This document shows positions 50,863 to 60,769 of a stretch of 64,000 bases of DNA, in pieces. The notes beneath the pieces were generated by a model, which saw only the letters and a program-made list of their open reading frames with translations, did no database searches and was not told the DNA's origin. Source of the stretch: Micropterus salmoides (taxonomy: Eukaryota; Chordata; Actinopteri; Centrarchiformes; Centrarchidae); NCBI RefSeq assembly GCF_014851395.1, contig NW_024040707.1:13676187-13740186 (forward strand), given 5' to 3'. The stretch's first letter is position 1, and each line of letters starts with the position of its first letter. The position numbers were made by a program, and so were the translations under genes.

Positions 50863-51305
50863 AGTCATCCAGGTCATAGTTATCCAACAAGGGTTAAAAT
50901 GAAGGGCAACTGGACTTGGTTGAAGCTACAGGAAGACGTTTCGTCCCTTATCCAAAGGACTTCTTCAGTTCTGACTGACTGGCAGGGAAACTCAGCTATT
51001 TAACCTCAGTGGGGTCGTTATCCCGGGTCATCGATACCGCTGGTTCGTTAGTGTTCCTTGGTGTTGTGACGACAGTCGTTGAGACTACCTGTGGCCAAGA
51101 CTGAACGGCCATCGTTGGTATCTTCACCTGAGGCCAATAGGTTACGTTTGTTGAGTTTCCTGGGAAGTGATGAAAGGACAGCATTGTAAGTGGGGGATAA
51201 GTGGTGGCGTTCACCTTTGTGAAGACAGCCACAAGATCCAAGAAGAACAAAACTACAGGGGAGGAGGAAAAGAAGGTCAAACGCGTGGATCTTTGTCGTT
51301 TAATC
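50863..51305 (-). mobile_element. Retroelement tail inserted in the RLE LINE
   Basis: The sequence from TGAAGATTCTCAGTCATCCA to about 51305 breaks the LINE coding sequence between its CCHC and reverse-transcriptase parts. Its minus-strand frame includes TYPPLTMLSFHHFPGNSTNV and SMTRDNDPTEVK, peptides I associate with the 3' region of a common fish retroelement, probably Penelope-like. That family name is from memory and is not proven here. Confidence 0.45.
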
Positions 51306-51863
51306 CTGGACAGTGGTCTTGACACTCACTAGTCCTCGGCCTCCCTTGCTACGCTTGGTGTACAGTCTCAGGGTGCTGGATTTGGGGTGAAACCCTCCAT
51401 GCATTGTGAGGAGCTTTCTTGTCTTGATGTCAGTGGCCTCTATCTCCTCCTTTGGCCAATTTATTATACCAGAGGGGTATCTGATGACTGGCAGGGCATG
51501 TGTTGATGGCTCAGATCTTGTTTTTCCCATTCAGCTGACTTTTCAGGACCTGCCTCACTCTCTGTAGGTATTTGGCTGTGGCGGACTTCCTTGCTGCCTC
51601 CTCATGGTTTCCGTTTACCTGCGGCACCCCAAGGTATTTGTAGCTGTCCTGAACATCTGCAATGTGGCCTTCTGGTAGTTCAATCCCCTCGGTTCTGATC
51701 ATCTTCCCTCTTTTTGATACCATGCGACCACACTTGTCCAGTCCGAATGACATTCCAATGTCGTTGCTGTAGATCCTGGTAGCGTGGATCAGTGAGTCAA
51801 TGTCATCCATATAGAGGAGGTGACTGATGGTTGTTCCACTTCAGAACCGGTATTGGTTGCTTG
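51306..51863 (-). mobile_element. RLE-type LINE, reverse-transcriptase segment
   Basis: The catalytic YMDD is encoded at 51813-51802 within SHLLYMDDID. It is followed by RIYSNDIGMSFGLDKCGRMV, DSYKYLGVPQVNGNHEEAAR, YLQRVRQVLKSQLNG and, in a shifted frame (51530-51300), ALPVIRYPSGIINWPKEEI and LTMHGGFHPKSSTLRLY. The frame change near 51515 and the insertions on both sides make it a pseudogene. Confidence 0.85.
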
Positions 51864-51868
51864 GCTTC

Positions 51869-52599
51869 TGTCATGAGTTGTAGTTTTTCCCTGTGAGTTT
51901 GAGTTTTTGCCATTTGTTTCTGGTGTCCTTCTGTTTACCTGTTCTTCTCGTTTCCTTGTTCTTAGTGTTTATGTCTTGTCTAGTGTTCTAGCTCGTAGTC
52001 CTGTGTTGATTTGATATTGCTTTGGTTTGGTAGTCTAGTTGTTATATTGTTTCTTAGTCACTGCCTTAACTCTTGTTCCTGCGTTTTAGGTCGTTGTCCT
52101 TGTACCTTGTCCTCCTGTACCTTAGTTCATGTTAAGTGTTCACTCTGGTCTGTTTTGTGTTCAGTGACCTGTGTTCCGTCTGTTCCCCCAGTTGTCACTC
52201 TGCCTGCATGTCAGTCTCTCTGTTTCCCTCTGCTCACTGTCTCTCTCTCTGCCTGCCTCGTTAGTCTCATGTCTGTCACCTGTGTTGCTCCCGCCCTGCT
52301 CGTTAGTCCCTGTGTATATATACCTGGTGTTTCTGTCTTGTCCTTGTCGGGTCATTGTTTATTGTCACCCAGTGTTACCTTGTTGCCAGCCTACTCGTCG
52401 TGTTTCCCTGCTGATTTTGGATTCTGGTTTTCTCGTTTGGATTACTTTGTTTTGGACTCTGTCATTAGCCACTCAGTTTGTAAGTGTGCTCGCCTTAGTT
52501 TGTTTATTAAAACCCCTTGAACTGTACCTCCTTTGCCTTGCGTCCTGCATTTGGGTCCTCCAACCTGCTCAACCCTGCCTTCACCTCAAAACCATGACA
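51869..52599 (+). mobile_element. Solo LTR with 5-bp target duplication
   Basis: The 731-bp segment begins TGTCATG and ends CATGACA, the TG...CA inverted termini of an LTR. It is flanked by the pentamer GCTTC on both sides (51864-51868 and 52600-52604). It has LTR anatomy in plus orientation: TATATATA at 52315-52322 and ATTAAA at 52506-52511, leaving a U5 of roughly 70 bp. No internal retroelement coding sequence is present, so it is a solo LTR left by recombination. It splits the reverse-transcriptase region of the RLE LINE. Open frames inside (52011-52520, 52171-52650) are incidental. Confidence 0.85.
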
Positions 52600-52604
52600 G
52601 CTTC

Positions 52605-52795
52605 CCTGGTATTAGTGCCCATTCCCTTCTTTGCCCGGTCCATATATTGAGCAATGTGCCTACTAATCTTAGCCGCTATGATGCCTGACTCCATGTTGTG
52701 GAGAGGCAGGTTACTGGCCAGTAGTTGGATGGGATTGTTCCCTTCTGGGGATCCTTCATGATCATGATTCATAGATGTCTGCCGTTAATTTGCTG
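52605..52795 (-). mobile_element. RLE-type LINE, upstream reverse-transcriptase segment
   Basis: The minus frame includes GNNPIQLLASNLPLHNMESG, then IIAAKISRHIAQYMDRAKKG and MGTNTREA, the N-terminal reverse-transcriptase blocks of the element continued at 51306-51863. The LINE is cut off 5' of about 52795. Confidence 0.8.
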
Positions 52796-53159
52796 GAGAT
52801 TGCTGTGATCTGATCTAAAAACTGTTTATATATATATACCATAAATTATGGTGCAATGTTGCACTACATTGAAACGGTATGTGCACATAACTTGAGGCAT
52901 CAGCATATGGTGGCATACTATGAGCCACTTTTTTCAATCTTGGTGTCACTTGATTCTGAAACAAAGTGACAGTTTCAGCCTGACCACCATAAATGCATTT
53001 TAGATCCACTTGTCTCTCAACTACTTCTGTTTATTGGCAGTTGGTGTGCCGCCTTGTGGCAGGAACTTCTGGTTAAAGTATAGATAAATACATACTTACT
53101 CAAACACACACATACTCATTCACACATCATATACACATGTATGTTTGTGTTTATGTACA

Positions 53160-54775
53160 CAGTACTGTACAAAACTTTAGGCAGAATGCAGAAAGTAAGA
53201 ACACTTTCAAAAATGGACATGTTAATAGATTAAATTTATCAATTAACAAAATGCAAAGTGAGTGAACAGAGGAAAAATCTAAATCAGATCAATATTTGGT
53301 GTGACCATCCTTCAAAACAGCATCAATTCTTCTAGGTACACTTGCACAGTGTTTGTCACGGTTTGTCGTGTCGAGGCAGGTAGTGGGACCCAAATGCAGG
53401 ACGCAAGGCAAAGGAGGTACAGTTCTAGGGGTTTTAATAAACAAGGGGGGGGGGGCACACTTACAAACTGAGTGGCTGATGACAGAGTCCAAAAACAAAG
53501 TAATCCAAACGAGAAATCCAGAAACCAAAACGAGCAGGGAAACAGGGAGACACGACAAGTGAGGCTGACAAGTGAGGCTGACAACAGGAGCAACACACTG
53601 CTACACAAGGTGACAACATACAATGACCCGACAAGGACAAGACAGAAACACCAGGTATATATACACAGGGACTAACAAGCAGGGTGGGAGCAACACAGGT
53701 GAAAGACATGAGGCTAACGAGGCAGGCAGAGAGAGAGAGAGAGCAGGGGAAAACAGAGACAGACATGCAGATGGATCACTGGGGTAACAGACGGCAGGTA
53801 GGTTGACCCAAACACCTTGGAGAACTACTCACAGTTCTTCTGTGGGTTTAGGCAGTCTCAGTTGCTTCTCTCTCTTCATGTAATCCCAGACAGAGATCAG
53901 GGTTCTGTGGGGGCCATCGCTTCCAGGACTCCTTGTTCTTCTTTAGGTTGAAGAAAGTTATTAATGACATTCGCTGTATGTTTAGAGTTGTTGTCATGCT
54001 GCAGAATAAATTTGGGCCCATTAGATGCCTCCCAGATGGCATTGCATGACGAATAAGTATCTGCTTGTACTTCTTAACACTGAGGAGAACATTACTTCTG
54101 ACCAAATCCCCAACTCCCTTTGCAGAAATGAAGCCCCAATCTTGCAAGGAACCTCCACCATGCTTCACTGGTGCATACAGACACTCTTTCTTGTACTGCT
54201 CTCCAGCCCTTCGATGAACAAACTGCCTTCTGCTACAGCCATGTTTTTCCAAATTTGACTCATCAGTCCTGAGCACCTTCTGCCAATTTTCTACGCCCCA
54301 TTTCCTGTGTTTTCGTGCATAGTTCTGTTGCACAGACTTGTTTCGATGTCAGAGGTATGGCTTTTTGGCAGCAAGTCTTCCATAAAGACCACTTCTGACC
54401 AGACTCCCCCTGACAGTAGAGGTGTGTATCAGGGTCCCACTGTTTACTGCCAGTTCAGAGCTGTTGGCACTGCTGGACATCTTCTGATTGCGACTGGAAG
54501 TAAGCGTGATGTGTCTTTCATCTTCTGCGGTACGTTTCTTTGCATCTATACGAGCTTGGACAGCACGTCTGGAAATCGCTGATTGCATTGAAATGTCTGC
54601 CAGAGAGAGACCTTGCTGATGCATTAAAGCTACCATGTGTCTTGTTGCTGTGCTCAGTCTTGCCATGGTGCATGACTTTTGACAGTAAACTCTCTTTAGT
54701 AACCTCACCTTGATAGCTGAGTTTGGCTGTTCCTCACCCAGTTGTATTTCTCCTACACAGCTGATTCTGTTTTAC
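53160..54775 (-). mobile_element. Tc1-like DNA transposon, broken
   Basis: The left terminal repeat is visible at 53160-53185 (CAGTACTGTACAAAACTTTAGG). The matching right end is missing, with similarity fading near 54775. The transposase reads on the minus strand in pieces. An N-terminal helix-turn-helix part (54708-54349) has HMVALMHQQGLSLADIS. A catalytic part (54333-53848) has WQKVLRTDESNLEKHG (first Asp of the DDE triad) and WPPQNPDL; the second Asp block is degenerate. A second truncated LTR (53354-53792) is inserted downstream of the transposase. It is inactive. Confidence 0.85.
53354..53792 (-). mobile_element. Second copy of the solo LTR, inverted and 5'-truncated
   Basis: The reverse complement matches 52150-52599: GTTAGTCCCTGTGTATATA near 53665, the exon-like GGGTTTTAATAAAC region near 53435, and the CCGTGACA terminus at 53354-53361. 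It lacks the first part of U3 compared with the 51869 copy. A (G)12 run occurs near 53445-53456. It sits between two Tc1 segments that normally adjoin; no clean target duplication is visible. Confidence 0.8.
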
Positions 54776-55580
54776 TTAGACTTACAAAATACAAGTGAAG
54801 TATTCAATTTTGACCTGGGCGATTTCTCATATTTAAGCTCTAACTAAAACATTAATAGTCTCATCACCTTTACCCTTTGAGGGGATACTGATCAAATTTT
54901 ATTTTCAATATATCATTATAGAGAATGTCAAACAGGGATTTCTATCAGTTTCCTCATAAAGGAAAATGAGATAGTCATAGTTATAAGATTTCTGACAGTA
55001 TTCTATAAAAATCAGTCACAAAGTATATGATTTCCACCAGGGGTATTGATGTTTTTAACTGCAGGCTCGGCAGGAGTCTAAACCCGCTTGAAGTATTGGA
55101 CGTGACAGCACACTGAAAGCAAGTAATTACAGCATTACACGGCCTATTCAATTCATGCCGATATTCACTATGCAGGAGTTCATCCAGACGGTGGAGTAAT
55201 TTATCTCTGCATATGGACAAGATCTGCAGATCGTTTCATACAGGTAGTTTTGGTGAGTTTTGGATTTAAATTTATGTGGATTGAGAAGTTTCATACTTTG
55301 GTTCAGTGGACTGCTCAACAACACAATCTTAATAAGGGCCAAATTTCCTTCAACAGGAATCCACACAGTTGCCTTCACATCCACAGTTATTGTTGCCAAC
55401 AATTGAATTACTGCCTTTGTGTGTAGCCTGCCAGCTGTCTGCAAAAAAGAGTGTACACCAGTAATTAAGCGAAATCACCAACCACCACTGATCTGACGTC
55501 CAGCTGAGACAAACTCAGCGTGTTTACATGTTGATCGTGTGTTTTTGTCAAGCTGATATTGACACACTTCACAGAAACAG
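54776..55580. other. Intergenic, no gene seen
   Basis: No recognised gene or element. Confidence 0.5.
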
Positions 55581-55582
55581 AC

Positions 55583-55800
55583 AGTTAGAAGGTTTATTGC
55601 CAGGTACATTTTCACATATGGGGAATTTGACTTGGTGCTTAACAGTACACATAAACATAATATAGAAATATAAATGTAGAAAAAGTAAAGAGATCAAGAA
55701 TGTAGAAGTATACAAAATAATACAATAATACAATAATACTAATACAAAAAATGCAACAAAAAAAATACAGCATAATTAACAAGGATGTGCAAAAATTCAC
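55583..55800 (-). mobile_element. L2-type 3' end, minus orientation
   Basis: Read on the minus strand, CACCAAGTCAAATTCCCCAT then GTACCTGGCAATAAACCTTC is the standard 3' terminus of fish L2-like LINEs (compare CTTGGCAATAAAGC at 18051-18064). The AT-rich sequence up to about 55800 is the presumed 3' UTR. No coding sequence remains. Confidence 0.65.
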
Positions 55801-56064
55801 AGTGTGCACTCAGCAACTCTTATCAGGGTCAACAGTCAAAACTTTTATTCGGTTTACTGTAACTTAGGACCTGGGAGAACAGCATCCATTTTGTCAGATT
55901 ACTCAATCAATTGTTTCTAATTGTATATATTGTTGGGCAGTTTAATGTTTTACAGTGTAACATATTTTTAAAGTTCTGCATATGATTTATTTTTATTTAA
56001 AATATTAATCTGCAAAATAACTAGTCACTCCAGCTGTTAGATCAATATCGTGGAGTAAAAAGTA

Positions 56065-56964
56065 CACTGCTCAAAAAAATTAAGGGAACATTTCAATCAC
56101 ACATCAGATCTCGATTAATGAAAAAGTTCAAAGTTAAAAAATCAAATTGGTTGAGAGCAAAATGACATAACAATGGCCAGTGGAAACCAAAATCGCCAGC
56201 TGATTGAAGGCTGGATTCAAAATTCATGCTGAAAATCAAAATAATAAAAAAGGAAAGTACAGGCTGATCTGACTGTCAACACAGCAATTCATAATGTGAC
56301 TCAGTAGTGTGGCCCCCACATGCCTGTATGCACTCCTGACAACATGCTCATAATGAGACTCCTGTCCTGGGGATCTCCTCCCAGACCTGGATCAGGGCAT
56401 GAGTGAGCTCCCGGACAGTCTGTGGCGCACTGACATAACTTCCCAGAGGTTCACAGTTGTATTCAGGTCTGGGGAACATGAGGGCCAGTCTATGACTTCA
56501 ATGCCTTCGTCATCCAGGAACTGCTCTGGCCACATGAAGCCGGGCATTGTCCTGCACCAGGAAGAACCCAGGGCCCACTACAACTGCGTAAGGTCTGACA
56601 ATGGCTCTGAGGAGTTCATCCAGGTAACAGCAGTCAGGGTATTTGGCTAGCATGTGGAGGTCTGAACGACACTCCAAGGGTATGCCTCTCCAGACCATCA
56701 CAGATCCTCCGCCAAACCGGTCATGTTGCAACATAACATTCACCACGGCGTCTCCAGACTCTGTCACACGTGCTCAGTGTGAACCTACTCTCATCTGTGA
56801 AGAGAAAAGGTTCACAGTGCACCTGTTGTCACTTTAATTTGTACCAAAACAAGTGACTTTGATTCACAATTGCTTATGCTTCCTAATTGGACAGATCCCT
56901 GAAGTTTAATTGACTTGATGTCATACTGTGATGATTAAGTGTTCCCTTATTTTTTTGAGCAGTG
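56065..56964 (-). mobile_element. Mariner/Tc1-type transposon, 900 bp, internally deleted
   Basis: The terminal inverted repeats start CACTGCTCAAAAAAAT and continue with AAGGGAACA at both ends, with one single-base length difference. TA dinucleotides flank the element at 56063-56064 and 56965-56966, the target signature of the superfamily. On the minus strand (56767-56510) a transposase relic reads GGGSVMVWRGIPLECRSDLH and FFLVQDNARLHVAR, the middle DDE-domain blocks. The first catalytic region and the third acid are not intact, and the total length is below that of a full element. Confidence 0.9.
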
Positions 56965-56966
56965 TA

Positions 56967-57665
56967 CAATATTGTAGTGGAATAGAAGAATAACCACTCA
57001 GTTAAAGTAGCCTATGTCAGATTTGAACTTATACAGTATTTTAGTTGTTGTAGTTGAAAACTCCATTAATAGCCTAAACATACAAAAACTGGCTTCAGAA
57101 GTCACATTTAGGTTTTTGGTCCCCTGCTCCCACTCCATGTAAAACATGTTAGATCCGCCTCTGTGCTGCATCGTGACCAGAAAATACATGTTTTGTGCTC
57201 AGAAGAACCAGATGGATTCAGCTCTCCCTCCTGAGTCCCGTGACCTTAGGGTATTCATGAAAAATATGAATGTGCAGCCCTGACTGGCGCCCCATAGGAG
57301 ACCTTCAGATGTTTTGTTTTTGTTAAGATACTCTGACCATCATCTGAGAGGCAAACGGCAATAAAAAGAAAACATAGCCTGTTGTAAGGAGACTCGTGCT
57401 CACGATGAAAGATTCTGAATACATGAAACTATATTTATCCACGCAAACAAAAGCTTAATGAACTTAAAGAGAAAACGGATTATAAAACTTACAAACAATA
57501 AATGACTTGTCCAAAATTCACAATTTAAACGAATTAATGTATCTAATCCACTCATCCTGTAGTAGTGTCTGTTGTCTATCTCAAACTCAAGCCTTTCTTT
57601 GTTTTTGAAACATACAAATTGGGCAGCGGCCCCTGTAGGTCGATCATACATCCAGTTGCGCACGA
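56967..57665. other. trh upstream region
   Basis: Between the mariner-like element and the proximal promoter. No coding sequence recognised; TTTCATGAAAAATATGAATG-type AT-rich stretches occur near 57255. Confidence 0.4.
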
Positions 57666-57670
57666 CTTGG

Positions 57671-57746
57671 TGACATCAGTGGGGACGAGGGATCCTGAAA
57701 AATGACTCCAGCGTTGGTGTGACGACAGTGACCGGTTAGTATAAAT
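57671..57746 (+). promoter_or_regulatory. trh: trh proximal promoter: CRE-like site and TATA box
   Basis: TATAAAT at 57740-57746 lies about 25-30 bp upstream of the expected transcription start (about 57770). TGACATCA at 57671-57678 differs by one base from the CRE consensus TGACGTCA. TGACGAC and TGACC half-sites follow at about 57720-57733. Mammalian TRH promoters carry a CRE/thyroid-hormone-response element, so CREB and nuclear-receptor control is plausible here, but that assignment is inference. Confidence 0.6.
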
Positions 57747-57769
57747 GCTGAGACAGAAAGTTATCTTGC

Positions 57770-57874
57770 TCATACCTCTAGACTTTACGGGTCACCAACC
57801 GCTGAGATAGAGCAACTATCATCACTGCCGGCTCAACAGAGGCTGGGAAAGAGGAGAATTTGGATACATCCCAG
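57770..57874 (+). other. trh: trh exon 1 (5' UTR)
   Basis: This is an untranslated first exon. It ends at a consensus donor, CCCAG|GTGAGT, with the intron starting at 57875. The start is estimated from the TATA box. A non-coding exon 1 is the rule for vertebrate TRH genes. Intron 1 is 443 bp (57875-58317) and ends TTCCAACAG. Confidence 0.75.
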
Positions 57875-58335
57875 GTGAGTCTGGCGCACTTCAGGATAAA
57901 CCCTTATACAAAGTATATCTATCTTTTGTGTTAGTGGTTCTTATTCGTCTTATCTGGGTGGGAAAAATGTATAATGCGTTAGTGCGTTCAGTTTTCTTTT
58001 GAAAGGTTTTGTAGACAGCATGCCATTCAGTTTACATATTTTATTTCTGTAAAACAAGTTTTAAACGCAGCTGCTGGAGTTAAATTATCCTATTTCCGAT
58101 CAGAATTCAATGAGCTTTCAGAAAATTCCTCCTATCTAGTTGAAAAAAAGTTGCAATTTGCATTGGACCCATTGTCTCCCTCGATCGTTTTAGACTCAAA
58201 AATACAACTTCGTGTCTCGAAATTGAATCAAACAACGTAAGAAATATACACTACACATATTCACTCATATATGTTGCATTATATTTCCCATCCACCACAA
58301 CCTATTTCTTCCAACAGACGACCAACTAAGTGACC

Positions 58336-59588
58336 ATGAAGTCGACATGTCTGCTTATCTTGGCTTCTCTCGTGGTCTGCAACTTGGCCGTGTCTGGAGG
58401 ACAGGGCATCCCCGATGAGGATGAGACGGACCGAAGCACCATAGACGACATCATACTACAGAGAGCAGAAAGTCTCCTGTTACGGTCCATTCTCAGAAAG
58501 ATGCAGGATGAAGGCGGCAGAAGCGGTGCGTAAAATACGCAGTAGCCTATGTCTTGGATCATTTTTAACATTGCCTAGTCATGTGGTGATGCAAAATAAA
58601 GTAGGCTAAAAAATTCAGTTGTAAACCTGTCATTTACCGCTACCATTATATTAATAGGCTATCTGGGCTCTTTGTCTCGTTTTTCAAACTGAAAGCCTAA
58701 GTAACTAAAGTGGCAACATGTTAAAACTAGTTTTCCAGTTGGATAAAAATTCATTAATTAATAATGTTTGAAATTGTCTTTTAAAACATTAAAATTGAAA
58801 GGAATCTTCTTCCAAAATGATGCAAGGCATATGGGCCACCAACTACATTCGTTTGTGTGCACGAAATAGACAAGCTGGGGAAACACATCTTTGCAGTACA
58901 GGGATATACTTAAAGTTGACTTGGGGATACTTCAAGTGATCGAGATAATGTTTTTCTTTCTCCAGAGGGATCTTCCTCTCAGACAGAATGGGTGACAAAA
59001 CGACAGCATCCCGGTAAGAGATATAGTGCGGATTTGGAGAAGCGACAGCATCCGGGGAGGAGAGAAGAAGATGAGGACGAACAATACTTGGATGTTGAAA
59101 GGAGACAGCACCCGGGCAAGCGCGAAGATGAAATGCACTCGTTCATGGAGCTCCAGAAAAGGCAGCACCCAGGAAAGCGCTCCGCGACGGGACACATTTC
59201 AGAAAACCCCTTAATGCTCCTGAGTGAACTTTCAAAACGGCAGCACCCGGGCAAGCGCTACCTGGTGCTGCACAGCAAACGCCAGCACCCAGGTAAGCGC
59301 CATCCCGCGGATGAGGACGGCGATGGGGACTGGGATGCGGATGCAAATGGAGACGATGACCTCGCTGAGTTGGGAAAGCGTCAGCACCCAGGAAAACGGT
59401 TTTGGGATAACTCCAATCCGGATTTAGGCACAAACAGTCCGTGTGATGTTTTGGACCCTACGAGCTGCAGCAAGACCAGTTTGCTGCTCGACTTTTTAGA
59501 CAACATTAACAAGAGTCATGCCGAGGAGAAGAGACAACACCCGGGTAAAAGGTTTGCACCCGAGGAGGATTTAGTGGATGGAGAGTAG
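58336..59588 (+). CDS. trh: Prepro-thyrotropin-releasing hormone (join 58336-58525, 58966-59588)
   Basis: It encodes the 270-residue precursor of the tripeptide pGlu-His-Pro-NH2, secreted by hypothalamic and other neurons. Exon 2 starts at 58318; the ATG at 58336 opens MKSTCLLILASLVVC, a signal peptide of about 23 residues, then an acidic and amphipathic segment. The donor is GCG|GTGCGT (58526) and the acceptor TTTCTCCAG (ends 58965); the junction is phase 1 and restores GAG. Exon 3 carries eight QHPG units, Gln at residues 77, 91, 111, 130, 156, 170, 203 and 254, each between dibasic sites. Units end GKR except unit 2, which ends GRR; unit 3 is preceded by RR. Known processing: prohormone convertases cut at KR/RR, carboxypeptidase E trims, glutaminyl cyclase forms pGlu, and PAM uses the Gly to make the amide. 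Spacers are acidic and poorly conserved. The exon layout is that of vertebrate TRH. An in-frame GTG at 58330 is not the start. Confidence 0.97.
59004..59546 (+). repeat. trh: Eight TRH progenitor units in exon 3
   Basis: Codons for Gln-His-Pro-Gly lie at 59004-59015, 59046-59057, 59106-59117, 59163-59174, 59241-59252, 59283-59294, 59382-59393 and 59535-59546. The units share peptide but not codons (CAT/CAC, CCC/CCG/CCA, GGT/GGG/GGC/GGA), so selection acts on the hormone while silent sites drift. Spacing is irregular (42-153 bp), so this is not a recent tandem array. In units 1 and 6 the Gly-Lys codons are GGTAAG, resembling a splice donor. Confidence 0.95.
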
Positions 59589-59633
59589 GTTAAGCAAATA
59601 TCTGGTGTGCGCGTACTACTGTATTGTAAACAA

Positions 59634-59639
59634 AATAAA
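59634..59639 (+). terminator. trh: trh poly(A) signal AATAAA
   Basis: Canonical AATAAA 46 bases after the stop codon, giving a short 3' UTR. Other AATAAA motifs downstream (near 60130 and 60247) could serve longer transcripts. Confidence 0.75.
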
Positions 59640-59789
59640 TGTGTAAATTAAGTGACCATAATGAATTATTAAACATGAAAAAAAAGATAAAAGAATTTAT
59701 CAATCATTTAACCTTTTGTGCCACAGTTTTTCTTTGGCAGCAAATTACTGTGTCATGGCAAAACATTTATCTGCTGTTTGTTTCTTTGG

Positions 59790-59840
59790 ACAGTGCGTAA
59801 TTGTCCTCCAAACTGACTTTGGAGGACAATTACGCACTGT
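59790..59840. repeat. Perfect hairpin, 23-bp arms and 5-base loop
   Basis: The arms at 59790-59812 and 59818-59840 are exact reverse complements (left arm starts ACAGTGCGTAATTG, ends CCTCCAAA) around the loop CTGAC. It lies 201 bp after the trh stop and beyond its first poly(A) signal. A perfect palindrome of this length is unlikely by chance. Confidence 0.95.
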
Positions 59841-59844
59841 GTAC

Positions 59845-60719
59845 TATTTCGCTGTAAAGAGATGCGCGTGCCCAATGTTGAACTTTATTAATGAGTTATT
59901 ATTAATATTAATATTTATTCCGTTAATTAGGCTACTCATGCTGAAAAATTTAATTATTACTACTGACTTTTGGATGTTGCCTCTGTGAGGCAGCACACGC
60001 TTGTCAGTACCGTAGGACATGCTTGCAATATGATCAAAGTGGAGATAACGTTTACAGATTTGCTTTGGAAAATCTTTAATTTTATTCAGTTGTGATTCAT
60101 TCTTTTCTACATAATGATTATCACAGCAAATAAAATGTCTCATTGGTTATTTTTCTACACATTATTGCATGAATTAAGTTTATTTAACCTAATGTTGTAA
60201 ATTAAAAGCTTTGCCTTAAAGTCAACCACCAATGTTTTTGTTGGACAATAAAATGCATTGGTAAAAATGTATGGTTTGCTTTAGTTGCAGTAAATGCATG
60301 TCTATTAAACTGTTTATTCAACCCAACTAGGTCTAATAGTGTGAAGTCCAACAAATCAGTCACCCTGCCTTTGGCCCCATCGGGAATGATTCATGCATTT
60401 CAATAGAAAGACAGAGTGTGTCAGGTATCTGCCTCCCAGATTAATTGGGCTCGTTCCATCAGAGCCTTGGGAGCCGCTGTCAACAGACCTGATCAATATG
60501 CAAATTTCAACTCCAGCAGTAATGATCAGGGTTCAGTGGATTGACAAACCATTAAGCAAGGGGAAGAAACTAATGTACAGGATGAACGTATTTAGATGAA
60601 TTATGTTTCATGCATGAACTGACTACATGAGATTCCTCGAGGACAGAATGCGACGTCGTTTTAAAAGTACACAAGGCTATCTGTGAAAAGTATGATGGTG
60701 ATCTGCACACACCCCAACA

Positions 60720-60769
<50 letters not shown>

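Noticed and set aside
52011..52520. Plus-strand 169-codon frame rich in Cys, Leu and Ser
   Set aside because: Inside the solo LTR; pyrimidine-rich LTR sequence gives this composition. Its counterpart in the inverted LTR copy behaves the same way.
58526..58531. Alternative trh exon 2 donor at 58530
   Set aside because: Its use would put exon 3 out of frame with the QHPG units; the donor at 58526 gives a phase-1 junction that keeps the frame.
59143..59433. Minus-strand frame with repeated PGCC-type words
   Set aside because: Antisense of the TRH units; the repeats come from the sense coding sequence.
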